Shown: positions 32,232-41,379, counted from the first letter of the stretch. The stretch: DNA of 64,000 nucleotides from Variovorax sp. WS11 (GCF_010499245.1 NZ_JAAGOW010000004.1:434001-498000); one strand, 5' to 3'. The notes: generated by a model from the sequence alone, not told the origin. Numbers and translations: made by a program.

Positions 32232-33046
32232 GCCAACCGAGTGGGACGTTCGAGGCAGAAGGGCCCGAGAGCAACGGTCCTCCGTCGCTGCACGTGGAAG
32301 GGCGCATCGCCACCCTGCGGCTGCGGCGCCCTGCAAGGGCCAATCGCATCGAGGCCGGCGACATCGCCGTGCTGCGTGCCCACTGTCTTGCGCTGCGCGC
32401 AGCGACCGATGTGCGCGCAGTCGTGCTCACCGGCACCGGCCGGCATTTCAGTGCCGGATACGACATTGGCTCGGTGCTGCGGACGCTGGGGGCCGGGCAG
32501 GCATCGTCAGCCGGCGGCAACGCCTTCGCCGACATGGTGGACGCGGTCGAGGCGCTGCCGCAGGTCACCGTGTGCGCGCTCAACGGCGGCGTCTTCGGCG
32601 GCGCCACCGATCTGGCGCTGGCGTGCGACTTCCGTTATGGCGTGCCGCAGACGCGCATGTTCATGCCGGCGGCCCGGCTGGGGCTGCACTACTACCCGAG
32701 CGGCCTGCGACGCTATGTATCGCGGCTGGGACTCAACGCGGCCAAGCGCCTGTTCCTGCTGGCCGAGGAGCTCGAGGCGCCGGAGTTGCAGGACATCGGC
32801 TACCTCGACGCGATCGTGCCGCCGAATGAGCTGATGCCGCTGGCGCTGGCAACCGCGCAGACTGCAGCGGCCCACGCGCCGCTGGCCAGCGCCGGCATGA
32901 AGACGGCGCTCAACGCGCTCGCGCATGGCGTATGGGATGCCGATGCGGTGGCGCTTGCCGAGGCCGCCTGCCTGCGTTCGGCCGATCTGCGCGAGGGCGT
33001 GGCGGCCTGGGCCGAAAAGCGCGTTCCACAGTTCAACGGACATTGA
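32228..33046 (+). CDS. enoyl-CoA hydratase/isomerase family protein
   Basis: A 272-residue crotonase-fold enzyme. The oxyanion-hole segment is TGTGRHFSAGYDI near 75, and the second is LNGGVFGGATDLALACDFR near 120. At the catalytic positions the usual Glu of the second helix is replaced in the run AARLGLHYYPSGLRRYVSRLG, so the reaction may be hydrolase- or isomerase-like rather than plain hydration. It overlaps the CoA-transferase by ATGA. Its bases 32813-32842 recur inverted at 29907-29936. Confidence 0.87.
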   Translation: MSQPSGTFEAEGPESNGPPSLHVEGRIATLRLRRPARANRIEAGDIAVLRAHCLALRAATDVRAVVLTGTGRHFSAGYDIGSVLRTLGAGQASSAGGNAFADMVDAVEALPQVTVCALNGGVFGGATDLALACDFRYGVPQTRMFMPAARLGLHYYPSGLRRYVSRLGLNAAKRLFLLAEELEAPELQDIGYLDAIVPPNELMPLALATAQTAAAHAPLASAGMKTALNALAHGVWDADAVALAEAACLRSADLREGVAAWAEKRVPQFNGH

Positions 33047-33047
33047 C

Positions 33048-33449
33048 ATGCCACATCGCGACGACATTCCCGCGCTCCTCCTCGAACTGCAGGCAAGGCG
33101 CCATCGCGCCATGGTCGAAGCCGATCTCGAAACGCTCGATGTCTTGCTGGACGACACGCTCTCTTACACCCACTCCGACGCCTCGCGCGACAGCAAGAAC
33201 AGCTATCTCGCCAAGGTCCGCGGTGGCGCCATGCGCTACGCCGAGGTGTCTTCGGGCGAAGAAGAAGTCCTGGTCCTGAGCGACGCCGCCGCGTGCGTGT
33301 TGGGTCGCATGCAGCTCGCAGGCGCGATCGCGGGCGCGCCCAGGCGTTTCGACAACCGCTTCCTCGCGGTCTGGGTGCGCCGCGGCGCGCAATGGAAGCT
33401 TGCTGCGTTTCAGCCGACGCCTGTGACGTCGACTACGGGTTCTCGATAG
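33048..33449 (+). CDS. NTF2-like (SnoaL/DUF4440) small protein
   Basis: A 133-residue cone-shaped alpha+beta fold protein: an N-terminal helix (ELQARRHRAMVEADLETLDVLL), DTLSYTHSDASRDSKNSYLAKV and a final strand (FLAVWVRRGAQWKLAAFQPTP). The family includes isomerases, dehydratases and ligand binders. YTHS with downstream R/D residues fits a small pocket. It starts one base after the hydratase stop, so it is part of the operon. It may act as a lyase or isomerase in the pathway; nothing more can be said. Confidence 0.8.
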   Translation: MPHRDDIPALLLELQARRHRAMVEADLETLDVLLDDTLSYTHSDASRDSKNSYLAKVRGGAMRYAEVSSGEEEVLVLSDAAACVLGRMQLAGAIAGAPRRFDNRFLAVWVRRGAQWKLAAFQPTPVTSTTGSR

Positions 33450-33471
33450 TTGCATACACTCCGTGGCAATC

Positions 33472-33502
33472 TAATATATCAACCAGTCAATTTGATATCT
33501 TA
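33472..33502. promoter_or_regulatory. AT-rich inverted repeat upstream of the aldehyde dehydrogenase gene
   Basis: Eleven-base arms (TAATATATCAA and TTGATATCTTA) flank nine bases, with one mismatch. The core ATATCAA/TTGATAT is perfect. The block is AT-rich in GC-rich surroundings and ends 15 bases before the ATG at 33518, so it may be an internal operator/promoter that separates expression of the downstream genes from the CoA-transferase part. Confidence 0.55.
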
Positions 33503-33517
33503 ATCGGACGACATGAC

Positions 33518-35014
33518 ATGAGCTTATCCATTTCTTCGGCCGATCAGGTGCGCGCGACGGCCAGCCGGCTCGACAGCCGCCTCTTGATCGACGGCTTGCT
33601 CGTCGCCGCGCAGAGCGGACGGGCCTTCGAGGTTCGCCATCCAGCCACGGGGGAACTGGTTGCAAAGGCGGCCGATGCCGGGGTCGCCGACGTCGAGGCA
33701 GCGGTTGCGAGTGCGGTGCGTGCGCAACCTGCCTGGGCGGCGCTGCCTGCGCGCGAGCGCGGCAAGCGCCTGATCGCGGCATCGCAACTGCTGGGCGCGC
33801 ATGCAGACGAACTCGCCATGCTGATCGCGCTGGAGTCCGGCAAGGCGCTGCGTACCGAGTGCCGGCCGGAAGCGGCCAATGTGGCTGACGTGCTGCAGTT
33901 CTTCGGTGGCCTTGCGAGCGAGCTCAAGGGCGAGACCGTGCCTTTGCATTCGAAGGTGCTGGCCTACACGGTGCGCGAGCCCATCGGCGTGGTGGCCGCC
34001 GTGTTGCCCTGGAATGTGCCGCTGATGCTGATGGCGGTGAAGATCGCGCCGGCACTGGCGGCCGGGAATGCCGTCATCGTGAAGAGCGCCGAGGAGACGC
34101 CGCTCGCCGTGCTGCGCGCCGCAGAACTGCTGAACGAGGTGCTGCCCAAGGGTGTGCTCAACGTGCTGTCGGGCGATGGCCCGGGCTGTGGCGCGCCGCT
34201 GGTGGCGCACCCGCAGGTGGGCAAGGTCACTTTCACCGGCTCGGTGGAGACCGGCAGGCTGATCTACGGTGCCGCAGCAGCCAAGCTGGTCCCGGTCACG
34301 CTGGAACTGGGCGGCAAGAGCCCGATGCTGGTGATGGCCGATGCCGATCTCGACCAGGCGATCGAAGGGGCGGTGGTCGGCATGCGCTTCACGCGCCAGG
34401 GCCAGAGCTGCACGGCCGCCTCGCGCATGCTGGTGCACCGCAGCCTGCACGACGCATTCGTCGTGCGGTTGAAGGCGCGGGTGGATCGCCTGCTCATCGG
34501 CGATCCGCTAGACGAGCGCACCGACGTGGGCGCGATCATTTCCCGGCCGCAGTTCGACAAGGTGCTGGGCTACATCGAGCTGGGTCGCAACGTGCCAGGC
34601 GCGGTCGCGCATGACTGCTGCTCGTTGCCGGCCGATGCCCGATTTGCGGATGGCCTGTTCGTGCGCCCGGTGATCTTCACGGGGCTGGACAACCGAAGCC
34701 GGCTGGCGCGCGAGGAAATTTTCGGCCCGGTCACCTGCGTCATTCCCTTCGACACCGAGGAGGAGGCGCTTGCCATGGCGAACGACAGCGACTTCGGATT
34801 GGCCGCGAGCGTGTGGACGCGCGACCTGGCGACCGCGCTGCGCGCCGTCGACGCGCTGCAGGCCGGCTTCGTCCAGGTCAACCAAGCCCAGGTGGCGGGC
34901 CCCAATATTTCCTATGGCGGCTTCAAGCAATCGGGTCTTGGCAAGGAGCTGACGCTCGAATCGATGCTCGAGCACTTCACGCGCTCCAAGAGCGTGCTCA
35001 TCAACTTCATATAG
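33518..35014 (+). CDS. NAD(P)-dependent aldehyde dehydrogenase
   Basis: A 498-residue ALDH that oxidises an aldehyde to the acid. The general base is E263 in LELGGKSP and the nucleophile is C298 in GQSCTAASRM. The Rossmann motif TFTGSVETGRLI and the cofactor segment VLPWNVPLMLMAVKIAPALAAGN are intact. A start at 33518 (MSLSIS) is chosen over frames that read through the upstream repeat. It follows an AT-rich palindrome and is followed by an FAH-family gene 21 bases on, a common pairing in aromatic or sugar-acid catabolism. Confidence 0.92.
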   Translation: MSLSISSADQVRATASRLDSRLLIDGLLVAAQSGRAFEVRHPATGELVAKAADAGVADVEAAVASAVRAQPAWAALPARERGKRLIAASQLLGAHADELAMLIALESGKALRTECRPEAANVADVLQFFGGLASELKGETVPLHSKVLAYTVREPIGVVAAVLPWNVPLMLMAVKIAPALAAGNAVIVKSAEETPLAVLRAAELLNEVLPKGVLNVLSGDGPGCGAPLVAHPQVGKVTFTGSVETGRLIYGAAAAKLVPVTLELGGKSPMLVMADADLDQAIEGAVVGMRFTRQGQSCTAASRMLVHRSLHDAFVVRLKARVDRLLIGDPLDERTDVGAIISRPQFDKVLGYIELGRNVPGAVAHDCCSLPADARFADGLFVRPVIFTGLDNRSRLAREEIFGPVTCVIPFDTEEEALAMANDSDFGLAASVWTRDLATALRAVDALQAGFVQVNQAQVAGPNISYGGFKQSGLGKELTLESMLEHFTRSKSVLINFI

Positions 35015-35035
35015 ACGACTCGGAGAACCACCATC

Positions 35036-35881
35036 ATGAAGCTATTGCGCTACGGCCCGCCGGGCCAGGAACGACCGGGACTGCTCGATGCGCAGGGACG
35101 CATCCGCGCGCTCTCGCCCGCCATCGCCGACCTCACGCCGGAGGTGATCTCACCGGAAGGCCTGGCCGTGCTGGCCGCGCTGGACCCGGAGCGCCTGCCG
35201 CTGGTGGAGGGCAGCCCGCGCCTGGCCGCACCCGTGGCCGGCGTGCGCCAGTTCTTCGCGGTCGGCCTGAACTACAAGGGCCACATTGCCGAATCGGGGC
35301 TGCCGCAGCCGAGCGAGCCGATGCTGTTCAACAAGGCGATCACCTCGATCTGCGGCCCCAACGACGACATCCTGATGCCGCGCGGCTCCAAGGCCACCGA
35401 CTGGGAAGTCGAACTGGGCGTCGTGATCGGCAAGCTGACCGCCAATGTCAGTGAAAGCGATGCGCTGGACCATGTGGCCGGCTACTGTGCCGCGAACGAT
35501 CTTTCGGAGCGCGACTGGCAGTTGAGCCGCGGCGGGCAGTTCGTCAAGGGCAAGAGCGCGCCGACCTTCGGCGCCCTCGGCCCGTGGCTGGTCACCAAGG
35601 ACGAGATCGCCGACCCGCAGGAGGTGGATCTGCGATTGGACGTCAATGGCGTGCTGCGCCAGCAAGCCAGCACCGCGGAGATGGTGTTCGGCGTGCGCCA
35701 GATCGTCGCGCACATCTCGAGCGTGCTGACGCTGCTGCCGGGTGACGTGATCGTCACCGGGACGCCGGCCGGCGTGGGTGGCGGCATGAAGCCGCCGGTG
35801 TATCTGAAGGCGGGCGACGTGATCACGATCGACTCGCCGCAGCTGGGACGGCAGCGCCAGCGCGTCGTGGCCGTCGAGTAA
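35036..35881 (+). CDS. fumarylacetoacetate hydrolase-family enzyme
   Basis: A 281-residue FAH-fold enzyme, a family with acylpyruvate hydrolases, 2-hydroxyhepta-2,4-diene-1,7-dioate isomerases, oxaloacetate decarboxylases and ureidoglycolate lyase-like members. It has VGLNYKGHIAESG, the metal site DWEVELGVVIG and the C-terminal VITGTPAGVG segment found as GDVIVTGTPAGVGGG. In an operon with an extradiol-type VOC protein and aldehyde dehydrogenase it could hydrolyse or isomerise a ring-cleavage product. The exact activity is not determined by sequence. Confidence 0.9.
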   Translation: MKLLRYGPPGQERPGLLDAQGRIRALSPAIADLTPEVISPEGLAVLAALDPERLPLVEGSPRLAAPVAGVRQFFAVGLNYKGHIAESGLPQPSEPMLFNKAITSICGPNDDILMPRGSKATDWEVELGVVIGKLTANVSESDALDHVAGYCAANDLSERDWQLSRGGQFVKGKSAPTFGALGPWLVTKDEIADPQEVDLRLDVNGVLRQQASTAEMVFGVRQIVAHISSVLTLLPGDVIVTGTPAGVGGGMKPPVYLKAGDVITIDSPQLGRQRQRVVAVE

Positions 35882-35931
35882 CGCCGCAACATCGAGCAAC
35901 GCCGAAGACGAACAAGTACCGGAGACAAACC

Positions 35932-37050
35932 ATGACAGCCTTCCCCCATCCAGCAGCGGTCCTGGTGGCCGCCTCGCTGTTCGCCTGCGCGCTGTCGGCG
36001 CAGGCACAGCAGCCGCCCTTGAAACTCGGCGTGATCGTCGCCGCCACCGGCCCGGCCGCGGCGCTCGGCACCGCGGCGCGCAGCGGTGCGCTCCTGGCGC
36101 AGAAGCAGCTCAACGCGGCCGGCGGGCGGCAGGTGCAGCTGCTGCTTCGCGACGACGCAACCAACCCCGACACCGCGCTGACGCATGCGAACGAGCTGGT
36201 GCGCGGCGAGAAGGTCGACGTCGTCATCGCCTTGACGACAACGGCAAGCTCCATCGCCGTGGGCGGCGTCACAAGCGCCGGGCCGACGCCGCAGATCTCG
36301 CTGTCGGGCATCGGCGCCACCATCGAGCGCGAGCGCAAGTGCGTCGTCCACCTGGCCTGGAGCCAGGACGTCAATGCCAAGGCGTTTCTCGGCTACGCGC
36401 GCGGCGCAGACCTGAAGAAGATGGGCGTTCTGTACGACTCGGCATGGGGCACGCTGGTCTACAACGAGCTGAAGCGCCACGCGCCGGCCTACGGCATAGA
36501 ACTGGTCGGCGCCGAGAAGTTCGAGCAGGGCGCGACGGAGGCCACCACCCAGGCGGCCAAGCTCAAGGCCGCACGGCCCGACGTGGTGGCGGTGATCGCG
36601 AACACGGCGGTGCCGTACCGCGACCTGCGCCGACTGCAGATGACGCAACCCATCATCGGCGCCGCGACGGCAGCGTCGTACGAGGCCGTGAATGCGATGG
36701 GCAGCGCTGCCGACAACATCGTGCTGCCCGAATACATCGTCTCGGAATCGCCGACGGCGCGGCAGAAGCCCTTCGTCGAGATGTACCGCAAGGAATACGG
36801 CGCGTTGCCCAAGGGTCCGGCGCTGATCGGTTGGGATGCGGTGCAGATCGCCTCGGAACTGGTGCGCCGGGTCGGCCCGAACGCCACGGGGGCCCAGTTG
36901 TGCGCCGCGATCCGCAGCAAGTTCGATGGCGTGAGCTACGAGTACGACTTTGCGGCGGACGATCTCAACGGACTGCGTCCCTCGCAACTCGTCTTCTCGA
37001 AGCTGGTGGGCGGCAAGTTCGTGCCGGTCGACGTCAGGATTGCCGATTGA
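35932..37050 (+). CDS. branched-chain-amino-acid-type ABC receptor (LivK-like)
   Basis: A 372-residue periplasmic binding protein. A signal peptide of about 25 residues ends CALSAQA, before QQPPLKLGVIVAATGPAAALG. The fold is type I periplasmic binding, with LLLRDDATNPDTALTHANELV and LSWSQD-like segments (HLAWSQDVNAKAFLG). In Burkholderiales such receptors often bind aromatic or dicarboxylic acids instead of amino acids. It supplies the LivHMGF-type importer encoded after the VOC gene. Confidence 0.92.
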   Translation: MTAFPHPAAVLVAASLFACALSAQAQQPPLKLGVIVAATGPAAALGTAARSGALLAQKQLNAAGGRQVQLLLRDDATNPDTALTHANELVRGEKVDVVIALTTTASSIAVGGVTSAGPTPQISLSGIGATIERERKCVVHLAWSQDVNAKAFLGYARGADLKKMGVLYDSAWGTLVYNELKRHAPAYGIELVGAEKFEQGATEATTQAAKLKAARPDVVAVIANTAVPYRDLRRLQMTQPIIGAATAASYEAVNAMGSAADNIVLPEYIVSESPTARQKPFVEMYRKEYGALPKGPALIGWDAVQIASELVRRVGPNATGAQLCAAIRSKFDGVSYEYDFAADDLNGLRPSQLVFSKLVGGKFVPVDVRIAD

Positions 37051-37070
37051 GCGCCGGCGGAGACATCATC

Positions 37071-38012
37071 ATGCCCATCATCAAAGCGACCGACCTGGCC
37101 TACGCGCGGGTGCGGGTACCCGATCTCGACAGAGCCGAGGCGTTCATGAACGACTTCGGGCTCTTGCGATCCGCGCGCACCGACAAGGCGCTCTACATGC
37201 GAGGGGCGTGCGGCGACCATCACATCTATGTGGCCGAGCTCGGACCTTCGAAATTCCTCTCGCTGGCTTTCGTTGCCGGAAGCGAGGACGACCTGAGGAG
37301 AATTGCAGGACTGCTCGGTGCCTCTGACGTGGAGACCATCGAGGAGCCCGGCGGTGGCCGACGTGTCCGGATCCAGGACCCCGACGGCAACACGATCGAG
37401 GTTGTGCATGGCATCGAACGCGTGCAGCCGATCGACTGCCGGTGCCAGCCCCTCAACGACGCCAGGGACGGGCTGCGCCGCGCGGGCACCCCGGCGCGCC
37501 ACGAAAAGGGGCCCGCCAGGGTGCTGCGCCTGGGACATGGCGTGCTCGCAAGCCCGAACATGGCGCCCATGCTGGCCTGGTACCGCGAAACGCTCGGTCT
37601 CCTGCTCAGCGACGAAGTCCGGGGACCGGACAACGAGATCGTGCTGTCGTTCAACCGCCTCGATCGCGGCGCCGAGTACGTCGACCATCATGTATTCCTG
37701 CTCCAGCACGGCCCAAGCTCCGGGTTGAACCACGTCGCGTTCGAGGTCCAGGATTTCGATGACCTGATGCTCGGCCACGAGCACATGAAGGCGCGTGCAC
37801 ACGACAGCGTTTGGGGAGTCGGGCGCCACGTCTACGGCGCCCAGATCTTCGATTACTGGATGGACCCGTTCGATTTCATGTACGAACACTGGACCGATAC
37901 CGACCGCATGAACGCCGACTTCCGCGGGGTGCTCGACGGCACGATCGAGAGCGCCAACGGTCCCTGGGGGGCGCAGGTTCCCGAGCGTTTCTTCACGCAT
38001 TCGCACGAGTAG
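37071..38012 (+). CDS. two-domain VOC protein, extradiol dioxygenase type
   Basis: A 313-residue protein with two VOC (glyoxalase/bleomycin/extradiol) domains, residues 1-130 and 150-280, the build of type I extradiol dioxygenases. The C-terminal domain holds H156 (LGHGVL), H221 (LNHVAFEV) and E272 (DFMYEHW), matching the H-H-E iron triad of BphC (H146, H210, E260). It therefore probably cleaves a catechol-type ring or a related enediol with O2. It sits inside the transporter operon, between the receptor and its permease, so uptake and ring attack are co-expressed. Confidence 0.88.
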   Translation: MPIIKATDLAYARVRVPDLDRAEAFMNDFGLLRSARTDKALYMRGACGDHHIYVAELGPSKFLSLAFVAGSEDDLRRIAGLLGASDVETIEEPGGGRRVRIQDPDGNTIEVVHGIERVQPIDCRCQPLNDARDGLRRAGTPARHEKGPARVLRLGHGVLASPNMAPMLAWYRETLGLLLSDEVRGPDNEIVLSFNRLDRGAEYVDHHVFLLQHGPSSGLNHVAFEVQDFDDLMLGHEHMKARAHDSVWGVGRHVYGAQIFDYWMDPFDFMYEHWTDTDRMNADFRGVLDGTIESANGPWGAQVPERFFTHSHE

Positions 38013-38019
38013 ACGTCCC

Positions 38020-38907
38020 ATGACCACCAGCCTGCTGATTCAGGCGCTGATTGCCGGCGTCACGAACGGCTTCGTCTATGCCCTGGTCGGCATGGGCCTG
38101 GCCGTCATCTTCAAGGGCAGTCACGTCATCAATGCGGCGCAGGGCGACTGCGCCGTGATCGGCGCGATCACTGCAGTGCTGCTGCTGAGCCAGGCCGGCG
38201 TTCCGTACCTTCTGTCGGTGCTCGGCGGCGGGCTGGCGGGCGCGCTGATCTGCGCGGCGATCGATATCTTCTTCGTGCGCCGCATGAAGCAACGCGGTGC
38301 GGGCGAAGAGTCCTACCTGCTGCTGACCATCGGCGTGGCGCTGACGCTTTCGGCTGCGCTGCTGTTCTTCCTCGGGCGAGACAGCTATGGCCTGCCGGCG
38401 CTGGGCGGCGACCGGGTGTTCCTGCTGATGGATGCGGTGCTGGTCGAGCACGCGGCATGGCTGGTCGGTGGCGGTCTGGCGCTGACCGTGGGCCTGCAGC
38501 TGTTCTACAGGCACACGACGCTCGGCCTGTCGATGATGGCGGCATCGATCGACGCGGAAGGCGCGGCCACGATCGGCATCGACGTCCGACGGATGCGCAC
38601 CTTGAGTTTTGCGATGGGCGGTCTGCTCGGCGCGTTTGCGGGCATCCTGGTCGCGCCGCTGGTGGCGATGGACTATCACGTGGGCATGAGCCTGACGCTG
38701 AAGGGCTTCGCGGCTGCCATCCTCGGCGGGCTCGCAAATCCTCTGGGCGCGGTGGTCGGCGGACTGACGATTGCACTCCTCGAGGCGTTCGCGATCAGCT
38801 TTGTCTCCTCGAGCTACAAGGACGTGATCGCCTTCAGCCTGCTGATCGTCATCATGATAGCCTTGCCGCACGGCATGCTCGGCCGGGCCGGTCGGGCAGG
38901 GGGCTGA
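38020..38907 (+). CDS. branched-chain-type ABC permease, LivH-like
   Basis: A 295-residue inner-membrane permease with eight or so hydrophobic segments, the early NGFVYALVGMGLAVIFKGSHVINAAQGDCAVIG motif split by helices, and the EAA-like loop RMRTLSFAMGGLLGAFAGIL. It pairs with the LivM-like permease encoded one base later and the two ATPases. The VOC gene ends seven bases before it. Confidence 0.93.
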   Translation: MTTSLLIQALIAGVTNGFVYALVGMGLAVIFKGSHVINAAQGDCAVIGAITAVLLLSQAGVPYLLSVLGGGLAGALICAAIDIFFVRRMKQRGAGEESYLLLTIGVALTLSAALLFFLGRDSYGLPALGGDRVFLLMDAVLVEHAAWLVGGGLALTVGLQLFYRHTTLGLSMMAASIDAEGAATIGIDVRRMRTLSFAMGGLLGAFAGILVAPLVAMDYHVGMSLTLKGFAAAILGGLANPLGAVVGGLTIALLEAFAISFVSSSYKDVIAFSLLIVIMIALPHGMLGRAGRAGG

Positions 38908-38908
38908 G

Positions 38909-39853
38909 ATGAAGCCCGTCAAGTCCATCTCGCCCGCCTGGGTTGTGCCGGTGATGCTGCTGTGGGCGGGATTGCCGCTGGTGCTTTCGCACGCCTTCAC
39001 CGACCTGCTGGTCTTCACCGGCCTCTACTACATCGCCGGCCTCGGCGTCGGTCTGGCGCTCGGCCAATGCGGCATCGTCAACCTGGGTCAGGCGCTGTTC
39101 TTCGGCATCGGCGCCTATGCCAGCGCCGCGCTGTCCACCCGCGGAATGCCGATCATCGTCGGGGCGATGGTGGGGATCGCGATCGCCGCGGCCATCGCGG
39201 GCGTGCTGGGCTGGACCATCCTGCGCCTGCACGGCTATTTCCTCGGGCTGGCAACACTGGCGCTGGGCATCATCGGCTACACGCTGTTCTTCGAATGGGA
39301 CTGGCTCACGGGCGGCAGCCTCGGGATCGGCGGCATACCCAAGCCCGTGCTCCTCGGCCTGGCGATCGACAGCGCGCCGAAGTTCTACTACCTGGTGTGG
39401 CTGGTGGCATTCGCCGTCACCTGGATGGCGCACAACCTGATTCACGGGCAAACCGGCCTGCTTCTGCGCGCCGGCCGCGACAGCGGCGAGGCCTCCGTCA
39501 GCCTGGGCATCCGGCTGCGGGCGATGCGCACGGCGGTATTCGCACTGTGCGCAATGCTCGGCAGCCTCGCGGGATCGCTGTTCGCGCACTACGCCAGCTT
39601 CGTGAGCGTGGACAGCTTCGGGCTGACGAAATCGCTCATCTTCCTGCTGGTGCCGGTGCTGGGCGGCATGCGTTCCACGGGCGGAATGCTGGTCGGTGCG
39701 CTGTTCGTCAGCTTTGTCCCGTACTTCCTGAGCCGGCTCGGCGATGTACACCAGATCCTGTTCGGCCTCACGATGACCGCGGTGGTGGTGCTGCTGCCGA
39801 ACGGGCTGTTCGGCTTGCTGGCGGCAGCCTTCAGGCGGAGGCTTCATGGCTGA
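38909..39853 (+). CDS. branched-chain-type ABC permease, LivM-like
   Basis: A 314-residue permease with about nine hydrophobic segments, LGLALGQCGIVNLGQALFFGIGAYASA near residue 60 (a LivM hallmark) and the cytoplasmic loop RLRAMRTAVFALCAMLGSLAG. It overlaps the following ATPase gene by eight bases. Confidence 0.93.
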   Translation: MKPVKSISPAWVVPVMLLWAGLPLVLSHAFTDLLVFTGLYYIAGLGVGLALGQCGIVNLGQALFFGIGAYASAALSTRGMPIIVGAMVGIAIAAAIAGVLGWTILRLHGYFLGLATLALGIIGYTLFFEWDWLTGGSLGIGGIPKPVLLGLAIDSAPKFYYLVWLVAFAVTWMAHNLIHGQTGLLLRAGRDSGEASVSLGIRLRAMRTAVFALCAMLGSLAGSLFAHYASFVSVDSFGLTKSLIFLLVPVLGGMRSTGGMLVGALFVSFVPYFLSRLGDVHQILFGLTMTAVVVLLPNGLFGLLAAAFRRRLHG

Positions 39854-40607
39854 ATCCGCCTTGCTGCAGGTGCGCGGCCTCGGCCACAGCTTTGGCGCCG
39901 TCAAGGTGCTGAGCAACGTCAACCTGGAGGTGCCGCATGGCGGCCTGGTCGGGTTGATCGGCCCCAATGGCTCGGGCAAGACCACGCTGTTCAATCTGAT
40001 CTCGGGCTACATCCATCCGCTGGCCGGCGAGGTGCGATTCGACGGTCGCTGCATGGCCGGCGTGCCGGTCGAGGGACGCAGCCGTGGCGGACTGGTTCGT
40101 ACCTTCCAGACCCCACGCGTCTTCGAATCCATGACGGTGCTGGAGAACATCATGGCCGGCTGCGCCAAGACCGAGGGAGCCGGCATGCTGGCAGAGATGC
40201 TTGCGCTGCCCGATGCGCGGCGCGCGCGGCGGCAGATGCAGGAGGCAGCCAGCGAGGTCTGCGCGCGCTTCGAACTGTGGCCGCTGCGCAATGCGCCGAC
40301 CAAGACGCTGCCCGCGGGCCAGCGCAGAGTGCTGGAGATCGCCCGTGCGGTGGTGGGCAAGCCACGGCTGCTGATGCTGGATGAGCCCTCGTCGGGCCTG
40401 AACGACGACGAGGTCAGGACCCTGGAACACTGGATCGGCCAGTTGCGCGACGACGGCATTGCGATCCTGCTCGTCTCGCACGACATGGAGCTCATGGGCA
40501 GCGTCGACACCGCGCACCTCCTCTACAACGGCGAGTTGCTGGTCAGCGGCGACATGGCGAGCTTGCAGAACGATTCCAGGGTGCGCGATGTCTACCTCGG
40601 CGCCTGA
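39846..40607 (+). CDS. branched-chain-type ABC ATPase, LivG-like
   Basis: A 253-residue ATPase with Walker A GPNGSGKTT near 37, the LivG-type Q-loop TFQTPRVFESMTVLENI, a signature TLPAGQRRVLEIARAV in which the canonical LSGGQ is altered to LPAGQ, Walker B LMLDEPSSGL and switch LLVSHDMELM. The altered signature is found in some Liv-type ATPases and is unlikely to abolish activity. Confidence 0.92.
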   Translation: MAESALLQVRGLGHSFGAVKVLSNVNLEVPHGGLVGLIGPNGSGKTTLFNLISGYIHPLAGEVRFDGRCMAGVPVEGRSRGGLVRTFQTPRVFESMTVLENIMAGCAKTEGAGMLAEMLALPDARRARRQMQEAASEVCARFELWPLRNAPTKTLPAGQRRVLEIARAVVGKPRLLMLDEPSSGLNDDEVRTLEHWIGQLRDDGIAILLVSHDMELMGSVDTAHLLYNGELLVSGDMASLQNDSRVRDVYLGA

Positions 40608-41379
40608 TGCCATGCTGACCATCGATTCGTTGAGCGCCGGCTATGGCGCGCTCACCATCCTGCAGGGCGTGTCGATGCGGGTCGAGGCGGGAGAGGCCGT
40701 TGCCGTGGTGGGCCCGAACGGTGCCGGCAAGACGACGCTGGTGCGCGCCTTGTGCGGGCTGATTCCCGCGACCGGCGGCCGTCTCGCGAAAGACGGTACG
40801 GACCTGGGTGCGACGCCGGCCACGCAGCGGCCGGCACGCGGACTCGCCGTGGTGCTGGAGGGCCGGCATCTCTTCGGGGAACTGACGGTGCGCGAGAACC
40901 TGGTGCTTGCCGAGCGCCACGGCCTCGGAACGCGCAAGGACCATCGGCGCTTCAGCCTGGACGAGGTGATGGCGCTGTTTCCCATCCTAGACGAGAGGCG
41001 CCGGCAGCGGGTTCAACTTCTCAGCGGCGGACAGCAGCAGATGGTGGCCATCGGCCGCGCGCTGCTGCTGCAGCCCGACCTGCTGATCATGGACGAGCCG
41101 TCCACGGGCCTGGCGCCCAAGGTCTTCAAGGACATCCAGGTGGTGTTTGACACGCTGCGCAGCCGTCGCGTGGGCCTGCTCCTCATCGAGCAGAACGTGC
41201 GCATCGCAGCCGCTGCCACCGAGCGCGCCTACGTCATGGCGATGGGACGCGTGATCGACGAGCTGCATGGCGTCGACTGGCAGCAGGCCGTTGGCAGCGA
41301 TCGCCTCGCGCGCGCCTACCTCGGAGGCCATTCCGAAGCCCGGTCCACACCCATTCCCGAAAGGAGAGCCGTTGCATGA
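40588..41379 (+). CDS. branched-chain-type ABC ATPase, LivF-like
   Basis: A 263-residue ATPase with Walker A GPNGAGKTT, Q-loop VVLEGRHLFGELTVRENL, signature LSGGQQQMVAIGRALL, Walker B LLIMDEPSTGLAPKVF and switch LLIEQN. I chose ATG at 40588 (preceded by CCAGGG), which overlaps LivG by 20 bases; ATG at 40612 is the shorter alternative. A 20-residue C-terminal tail after YLGG is longer than average. It completes the transporter. Confidence 0.92.
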   Translation: MSTSAPDAMLTIDSLSAGYGALTILQGVSMRVEAGEAVAVVGPNGAGKTTLVRALCGLIPATGGRLAKDGTDLGATPATQRPARGLAVVLEGRHLFGELTVRENLVLAERHGLGTRKDHRRFSLDEVMALFPILDERRRQRVQLLSGGQQQMVAIGRALLLQPDLLIMDEPSTGLAPKVFKDIQVVFDTLRSRRVGLLLIEQNVRIAAAATERAYVMAMGRVIDELHGVDWQQAVGSDRLARAYLGGHSEARSTPIPERRAVA

